From NCBI GenBank assembly GCA_937874965.1, contig CALNCD010000235.1, positions 1 to 9,612 on the forward strand: a DNA stretch of 9,612 nucleotides, written 5' to 3'. Made by a program: the position numbers and the translations under genes. The notes beneath the pieces were generated by a model that saw nothing but the letters and a program-made list of their open reading frames with translations, was not told the origin of the DNA and did no database searches. The DNA comes from an uncultured Erysipelotrichaceae bacterium. Lineage in GTDB: Bacteria; Bacillota_I; Bacilli_A; Erysipelotrichales; Erysipelotrichaceae. Below, piece after piece: positions 5,983 through 9,612 of the stretch; position 1 is the stretch's first letter; each line of letters begins with the position of its first letter.

Positions 5983-6035
5983 TTAACAATTCTTTAACAC
6001 TTATCCGTTACTATTCGTCTTGGATAAACTATGAT
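5983..6035 (+). promoter_or_regulatory. regulator box (exact) and promoter of the two-component operon
   Basis: On the plus strand TTTAACAATTCTTTAACAC contains AACA at 5985-5988 and 5996-5999, 11 bp apart, both inside TTAACA. TACTAT at 6009-6014 gives a -10 at the same 9-nt gap as in the 5310 promoter. A second possible -10, TATGAT at 6030-6035, has a weak TTACTA -35. The box suggests that the regulator controls its own synthesis. Confidence 0.65.
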
Positions 6036-6066
6036 ATGGTTAAAACAACACAGTAAAGGAGTCCCT

Positions 6067-6738
6067 ATGAATAAATTACTCGTTGTCGAAGATGATGTTG
6101 AGATGAACCGGATGATGTGCCGTTTCCTGAACAGCAACGGTTTCCAAGCCGAGGGCTATTACAGTGCCAATGATGCTTACGATGCCATGTATAAGGGAAC
6201 TTTTGATTTGGTTATCAGTGATATCATGATGCCTGACATTGATGGATTCGAGTTTGCTAAAGGCATACGAAGCCTGAACGAATCTATACCAATCCTCTTT
6301 GTGAGCGCTCGCGATGACTTGACTTCCAAACAACGGGGATTCCGTATCGGTATCGATGATTACATGGTAAAACCCATTGAACTGGATGAATTGGTTCTGA
6401 GAATCAGTGCTTTACTCAGACGGGCCAATATCAACACCAACCGAATTATCACGATCGGCAACTTTGAAATCAATGCTTCTGCCAATACCGCTGTCTTTAA
6501 TCAGCAACCCATCCCCCTAACTGTCCGTGAGTTCAACATTCTCTATAAATTGCTGTCCTATCCCAACCATACCTTTTCCAGAGCACAGCTGATGGATGAA
6601 TTCTGGGATATTGACAGCGAGACCAATCCAAGGGCCGTGGATGTCTACATTACCAAGCTCAGAGACAAATGCTCTGCTGTTGATAGCTTCAGCATTAAAA
6701 CCATTCATGGGCTCGGCTATAAGGTAGTTCTCATATGA
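6067..6738 (+). CDS. OmpR/PhoB-family response regulator
   Basis: The product has 223 residues from the ATG at 6067, chosen over one 36 nt earlier because AAAGGAG lies just before it. The receiver domain (1-115) has the acidic pair Glu8/Asp9/Asp10 in LLVVEDD, phospho-acceptor Asp52 in ISDIMMPD, Ser80 in FVSARDD and Lys102 in MVKP. The winged-helix DNA-binding domain (about 125-223) has LTVREFNILYKLLSYPN, FSRAQLMDEFWD, PRAVDVYITKLRDK and the C-terminal IKTIHGLGYKV. All functional residues are intact. It overlaps the kinase gene by 4 nt (ATGA). Its family binds 11-bp direct repeats, which matches the boxes in front of its own gene and of the four neighbouring transcription units. Confidence 0.97.
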   Translation: MNKLLVVEDDVEMNRMMCRFLNSNGFQAEGYYSANDAYDAMYKGTFDLVISDIMMPDIDGFEFAKGIRSLNESIPILFVSARDDLTSKQRGFRIGIDDYMVKPIELDELVLRISALLRRANINTNRIITIGNFEINASANTAVFNQQPIPLTVREFNILYKLLSYPNHTFSRAQLMDEFWDIDSETNPRAVDVYITKLRDKCSAVDSFSIKTIHGLGYKVVLI

Positions 6739-7784
6739 ACCCCTTCAAGAATGAACTGCTGGCTCAGCACTGGAAAGAATATGCACTCTCATTTCTGATT
6801 CTGGCACTTCTAGGAGCGCTGCCGGCAATCATGTTCGGTGCGAATCTGCTTGACTATCTCTATCCCTATGGGCTTCTCTACGCCCTGTATTGGGCAGTTG
6901 TTGCCGGAGGCTTTACTTTCCTGACAGTTCACCAGCGCAAGAAGGCCTTTGCGGAACCCTTAGCTATTCTGGGTGATGCCACCAAGAAAGTCGCCGGAGG
7001 AGATTTTTCAGTCTATCTCAAGCCCATCTTTTCATTGGACCAATCCAATTACATTGATCGCCTCTTTGCCGACTTCAATACAATGGTCGCCGAACTAGGT
7101 TCGCTTGAAACGATGAAAACGGACTTCATCACCAATGTCTCCCATGAAATCAAAACCCCGCTGGCCAAAATCCAAGGCTACGCACGGCTGCTGCAAGAAC
7201 AGTCAATTACCGAATCCGATCGCATCAATGATGCGACTTCCTTGATGCGTGCTTCCAGTAATCTGAGTTCATTGGTGACCAATATGCTCCAGCTGAGCAA
7301 ATTAGAGAATCAAGGCATTCTTTCTTCCCGTGAACCCTTCAATGTCTGTGAACAGCTAACGGATACCCTTTCAACCTATATTGACCTATGGGAGCAGAAA
7401 GGCATTCAATATGCAATTGATCTGGACGACTATGCCATGATTGAAGCTGATCCTGCTTTAGTTGACATCATCTGGCGTAACCTCCTGTCCAATGCGACAA
7501 AGTTCACCCCTGCCGGCCAATCAATCACCATCCAGCAAACATCCACTGAAACCGCCATTCAAGTCATCATCCGTGACACAGGGCAAGGCATGAATGCAGA
7601 AACGCTTAAGCATCTCTTTGAGAAATTCTACCAAGGGGACTCTTCCCATTCGTCCGAGGGGAATGGACTAGGGATGGCATTGGTCTACCGGTCAATTGAG
7701 CTTTTGGGCGGAACCATCGAAATTGAAAGTTCAGAGGGTAAAGGAACAGCCTGCACCGTGACCCTTAATGCACTGATCACCTGA
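6735..7784 (+). CDS. short membrane-bound sensor histidine kinase (HAMP-HisKA-HATPase)
   Basis: The product has 349 residues. Two membrane spans (about 16-38 and 44-66) are joined by only a handful of residues, so there is no extracytoplasmic sensing domain. A HAMP-like linker (about 67-120) follows. The HisKA motif FITNVSHEIKTPL places the phosphorylated His at 137. The ATPase domain has an N box (LLSNATKFTP, Asn253), G1 (DTGQGM, 281-286), F box (FEKFYQGDSS) and G2 (GNGLGMAL, 309-316). This is the architecture of intramembrane-sensing kinases of Firmicutes (LiaS/BceS-like in topology only), which detect envelope perturbation directly or through membrane partner proteins. Translation is coupled to the regulator by a 4-nt overlap. 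A strong terminator follows. Confidence 0.96.
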   Translation: MNPFKNELLAQHWKEYALSFLILALLGALPAIMFGANLLDYLYPYGLLYALYWAVVAGGFTFLTVHQRKKAFAEPLAILGDATKKVAGGDFSVYLKPIFSLDQSNYIDRLFADFNTMVAELGSLETMKTDFITNVSHEIKTPLAKIQGYARLLQEQSITESDRINDATSLMRASSNLSSLVTNMLQLSKLENQGILSSREPFNVCEQLTDTLSTYIDLWEQKGIQYAIDLDDYAMIEADPALVDIIWRNLLSNATKFTPAGQSITIQQTSTETAIQVIIRDTGQGMNAETLKHLFEKFYQGDSSHSSEGNGLGMALVYRSIELLGGTIEIESSEGKGTACTVTLNALIT

Positions 7785-7791
7785 ACACAGA

Positions 7792-7825
7792 AAAGAGAAG
7801 GATGGTTGTCCTTCTCTTTCTATAT
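7792..7825 (+). terminator. intrinsic terminator of the two-component operon
   Basis: A perfect 11-bp stem, AAAGAGAAGGA (7792-7802) with TCCTTCTCTTT (7809-7819) around a TGGTTG loop, begins 8 nt after the kinase stop codon. The U-rich 3' arm is followed by CTATATT. Because its upstream arm starts with an A-run, it could also work in the minus direction against transcripts leaving the yjdJ-like gene. Confidence 0.85.
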
Positions 7826-7935
7826 TCAACCATTCGGTTTTCATGCTTCCAAAAATAATTGACAGTTCAGCCTTCTTGAACGTTCACCATTTATTATGCA
7901 CATTATCAAAGTTTCCCTGATTTCAGGTCATTGCC

Positions 7936-7958
7936 AAAAACACTAGGTCTATTGACCT
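7936..7958 (-). terminator. weak terminator candidate at the end of the yjdJ-like gene
   Basis: On the minus strand AGGTC-AATA-GACCT forms a 5-bp hairpin spanning the TAG stop codon, followed after four bases by TTTTT. The stem is short and the T-run is not adjacent, so termination would be partial. The stronger hairpin at 7792-7819 lies downstream in the same direction. Confidence 0.35.
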
Positions 7959-8230
7959 GCAGATACGTACAAGACATCTCCGTATTCGCTTTTCTGTTCA
8001 AATTCCTTCTTCGCAAACGGACAAAGAGGCATAATCTTGTAGCCCTCTCTACGTGCCTTAGCAACGGCATTGAACACCAGTTCCTCCGCAATCCCCTGTC
8101 CACGATAGTCAGGACTCACAAATGTATGTTCAATGATCAGTATCTTGCCTCCGATCGACCAGGTTACTTCACCGATTTTAACTCCTTCATCGAAAACTTC
8201 AAAACCTTGGCTTGCTTCATTATAAACCAT
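7949..8230 (-). CDS. yjdJ: YjdJ-like small GNAT acetyltransferase (Acetyltransf_CG type)
   Basis: A 93-residue single-domain GNAT of the minimal kind. The acetyl-CoA-binding loop YRGQGIAEELV (42-52) follows strand HTFVSP, and the typical second motif KIMPLCPFAKKEFEQKSEY (65-83) matches the xIxPxCxxAKxxFxxxxEY signature of this subfamily. The acceptor substrate is not known for most members. The gene starts 1 nt after the stop of the iron-sulfur gene, giving the yjdI-yjdJ pairing known from E. coli and many other bacteria, which supports the name. It ends near a weak terminator-like hairpin. Confidence 0.85.
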   Translation of the reverse strand: MVYNEASQGFEVFDEGVKIGEVTWSIGGKILIIEHTFVSPDYRGQGIAEELVFNAVAKARREGYKIMPLCPFAKKEFEQKSEYGDVLYVSAGQ

Positions 8231-8231
8231 A

Positions 8232-8474
8232 CTAGAGCTCCTTTTTCAACCGATACTTCAACGCGTTGCTTGGACAAGTATCAATAACACGTGCAATTTC
8301 CTCTGCAGAGGCCTCATCGGCCTTTATCCATGGCTTCTGATGGGTATTAAAGACATCATGATTCCCTTTCACACAGTTTCCTGAGTGCTGGCAGATACCC
8401 AGGTTGAAATATACCTCTATCGCTTTACCCTCGTATAGACGGTAACCGGATTCCATTAACTCTTCTTTTGTCAT
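8232..8474 (-). CDS. yjdI: YjdI-like divergent 4Fe-4S mono-cluster protein
   Basis: The product has 80 residues from the ATG at 8474-8472. A TTG 24 nt upstream lies inside the ribosome-binding region (GGAAGAGG) and is not used. The layout is that of the YjdI/Fer4_19 family: G-x-A-I-E-V-Y-F, then ICQHSGNCVKG (27-37) with Cys28 and Cys34, VFN...KPWI (41-50), and DTCPSNAL (65-72) with Cys67. Three cysteines are visible; a fourth ligand is not obvious, and His30 is a candidate. Its partner in the operon is the yjdJ-like acetyltransferase. The role of the pair is not established to my knowledge; small-molecule modification or redox sensing has been guessed only from the domains. Confidence 0.87.
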   Translation of the reverse strand: MTKEELMESGYRLYEGKAIEVYFNLGICQHSGNCVKGNHDVFNTHQKPWIKADEASAEEIARVIDTCPSNALKYRLKKEL

Positions 8475-8497
8475 GTGATTAACCTCTTCCTGTTTCA

Positions 8498-8503
8498 ATT
8501 ATA
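8498..8503 (-). promoter_or_regulatory. -10 element of the yjdI-yjdJ pair
   Basis: The minus strand reads TATAAT here, a consensus -10, 23 nt before the chosen yjdI start. A nearby TTGACA (8516-8511) is only 7 nt away and cannot serve as its -35. TTGCCT at 19-bp spacing is a poor alternative. Co-transcription from the double-GNAT gene is also possible, since no terminator separates them. Confidence 0.4.
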
Positions 8504-8520
8504 CACGATATGTCAAGACC

Positions 8521-9396
8521 TCAGGCAACCTGCTTTTCCAGATACACGACTTCAGACTCGCAGATAAAACCTGTCTTACAGTATAGATGATATGCTCCGG
8601 GATTATCCGATTCAACTGCAAGTTTAAGGGGATGGTCCTGATCAATCTGCAAGTGTTCAATCAAGTCCTGCAAGAATGAAGTTGCATAGCCCTTGCCTCT
8701 TTGATCATGTTTGATGAATAAGCCGAACAAATAATCATATTCACCATGGTTCACAGCACAATATCCGATAATAGTTCCCCCGTGCTTATAGATATAGGGT
8801 GTTTCCTGACTGGAAGCAATCGTTTCTGTCAAGTAGCGCTCGGCTTCTGCAGGCGTTGATTCTGGAAATGCCTCAAGATAACTCTCCAGCAAGTCCGCAA
8901 TATCCTTGCTCTGCAGCTCCTGAAGTTCCAGCAAAGGACTCTTTTTCATCACAACAGCACTTCCAGTACAGACCATCTGCCATTCACTCACCGGATTGAC
9001 ATATAATTTTGTTTGTTGTAAAAAGCCGGGATGCCGGTTCAGAAAAGTCCGTTCACTAAGGAATACCATGCTTGGATATCCATAGTGATCCAGAATTTGC
9101 TTCATCCGCTGAATCAGCGAAGCCGCAAGCCCTTGCCGCCGGTCAGCCGGGTTAATGCCGACATAGACTTCAACCCTTTCCCCTGGTTCACCATCCGCAT
9201 ACAGAGTTGCAAGGCCAACCAGCTGTTGCTGACGATAGACCAGTATAAACGCAGGCATTTCCGAAAAGAAATTAAACTGGTTACTGAGATAAGGATCTCT
9301 GAAGCTTTGATCTTCTTCATGGATCACCTCAATCAGCTGTCCGATTTGCGAGAGTTCCTGCTGATTCAAATGTGTTGTTTCCCGATACGTTATCAT
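8521..9396 (-). CDS. tandem double-GNAT acetyltransferase
   Basis: The product has 291 residues from the ATG at 9396-9394, which has GGAGG 4 nt upstream. The ATG 21 nt earlier has its purine run too close and is not chosen. Two GNAT domains are visible. The first (about 1-135) has EVYVGINPADRRQGLAASLI with the acetyl-CoA loop RRQGLA at 86-91. The second (about 155-291) has LFGLFIKHDQRGKGYATSFL with QRGKGYA at 232-238, followed by the classical VESDNPGAYHLYCKTGF segment (261-277). Both loops keep the R/Q-x-x-G-x-G/A pattern, though the first has Leu-Ala in place of the final Gly. The substrate cannot be predicted. A -10-like TATACT lies upstream, and the gene may also transcribe the yjdIJ pair. 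Confidence 0.85.
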   Translation of the reverse strand: MITYRETTHLNQQELSQIGQLIEVIHEEDQSFRDPYLSNQFNFFSEMPAFILVYRQQQLVGLATLYADGEPGERVEVYVGINPADRRQGLAASLIQRMKQILDHYGYPSMVFLSERTFLNRHPGFLQQTKLYVNPVSEWQMVCTGSAVVMKKSPLLELQELQSKDIADLLESYLEAFPESTPAEAERYLTETIASSQETPYIYKHGGTIIGYCAVNHGEYDYLFGLFIKHDQRGKGYATSFLQDLIEHLQIDQDHPLKLAVESDNPGAYHLYCKTGFICESEVVYLEKQVA

Positions 9397-9424
9397 AGTG
9401 CCTCCAGTATGAATCATTTCCTTC

Positions 9425-9430
9425 AGTATA
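9425..9430 (-). promoter_or_regulatory. -10 element of the double-GNAT gene
   Basis: TATACT on the minus strand, 28 nt before the chosen start codon. The -35 region contains only TTTTGT at 17-bp spacing or TTGTTC at 15 bp, so the promoter is recognised mainly by its -10. Confidence 0.4.
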
Positions 9431-9509
9431 CCGTATTCATCCGATGAACAAAAGCCGTTGTGTCTTTTCGTGAAACTGATTGAAACAGCATTAATACATC
9501 CGCGTCAAC

Positions 9510-9612
9510 GCACAAAAAAGAACCTGACATTCCATCAGGTTCACGTTCATTGTCCGCCAAGCCCTAGATCAATGAACGTGAACCTGATGGAATGTCAGGT
9601 TCTTTTTTGTGC
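9510..9612. repeat. perfect 43-bp inverted repeat ending exactly at the window edge, containing a duplicated terminator
   Basis: Positions 9510-9552 and 9570-9612 are exact reverse complements, separated by a 17-nt unpaired centre (9553-9569). Within each arm lies a smaller hairpin: GAACCTGA and TCAGGTTC (8 bp, 7-nt loop) followed by TTTTTT. In the left arm it reads as a minus-strand terminator, in the right arm as a plus-strand terminator. The left copy alone would make sense as the terminator of a minus-strand gene lying to the right. The perfect second copy could be a real bidirectional structure or a fold-back artefact at an assembly end. Confidence 0.9.

Noticed and set aside
8498..8516. 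TTGACA and TATAAT as one consensus promoter
   Set aside because: The two hexamers are separated by only 7 bp, so they cannot be used together; only the -10 is kept.

Overview
The window looks like chromosomal DNA of a low-to-mid GC Gram-positive bacterium (Bacillota), probably a gut Erysipelotrichia- or Clostridia-like organism. The reasons are strong AAGGAGG-type ribosome binding sites before nearly every gene, a DegV-family protein, an OmpR/histidine-kinase pair with a very short sensor, and many small membrane proteins. The assignment is an inference from gene style only. No tRNA, rRNA, insertion sequence or CRISPR array is visible.

Layout. Positions 1-904 (minus strand) hold a six-segment DUF998-type membrane protein and, immediately downstream, the N-terminal part of a Cys-2 Ntn hydrolase (choloylglycine hydrolase/penicillin acylase-like) cut by the window edge. 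Positions 905-1132 are mostly intergenic, with a good -10 element for the DUF998 operon and one doubtful 45-codon ORF. Positions 1133-1987 encode a DegV-family protein. Positions 2051-5889 (minus strand) are a run of mostly unrecognised membrane or envelope genes: two tandem 27-28 residue single-span proteins, two paralogous 176-177 residue membrane proteins, an 81-residue protein with a repeated Y-x-x-IED motif, a three-span protein, a roughly ten-span protein, and a papain-like (NlpC/P60-superfamily, YiiX-type) predicted hydrolase. Divergent from these, on the plus strand, positions 6067-7784 encode an OmpR-family response regulator and a short histidine kinase, ended by a clear terminator. 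Positions 7949-8474 (minus) are a yjdJ-like acetyltransferase and a yjdI-like iron-sulfur protein. Positions 8521-9396 (minus) are a double-GNAT acetyltransferase. The window ends in a perfect 43-bp inverted repeat.

Main observation. Every transcription unit of the 2051-5889 cluster, and the response regulator's own promoter, carries the same element: AACA-N7-AACA (an 11-bp direct repeat, often TTAACA-N5), always in the same orientation relative to the gene it precedes. There are five copies, four exact and one with a single mismatch. The candidate -10 elements lie either 9 or 20 nt downstream, a difference of exactly one 11-bp repeat. OmpR/PhoB/PhoP regulators bind 11-bp direct repeats of this kind. 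The simplest reading is that the window contains a two-component system together with its complete local regulon: an autoregulated, intramembrane-sensing regulator driving a set of small membrane proteins and an envelope hydrolase. The physiological signal and the function of the target proteins are not known to me; envelope maintenance or stress is an inference from their membrane character.
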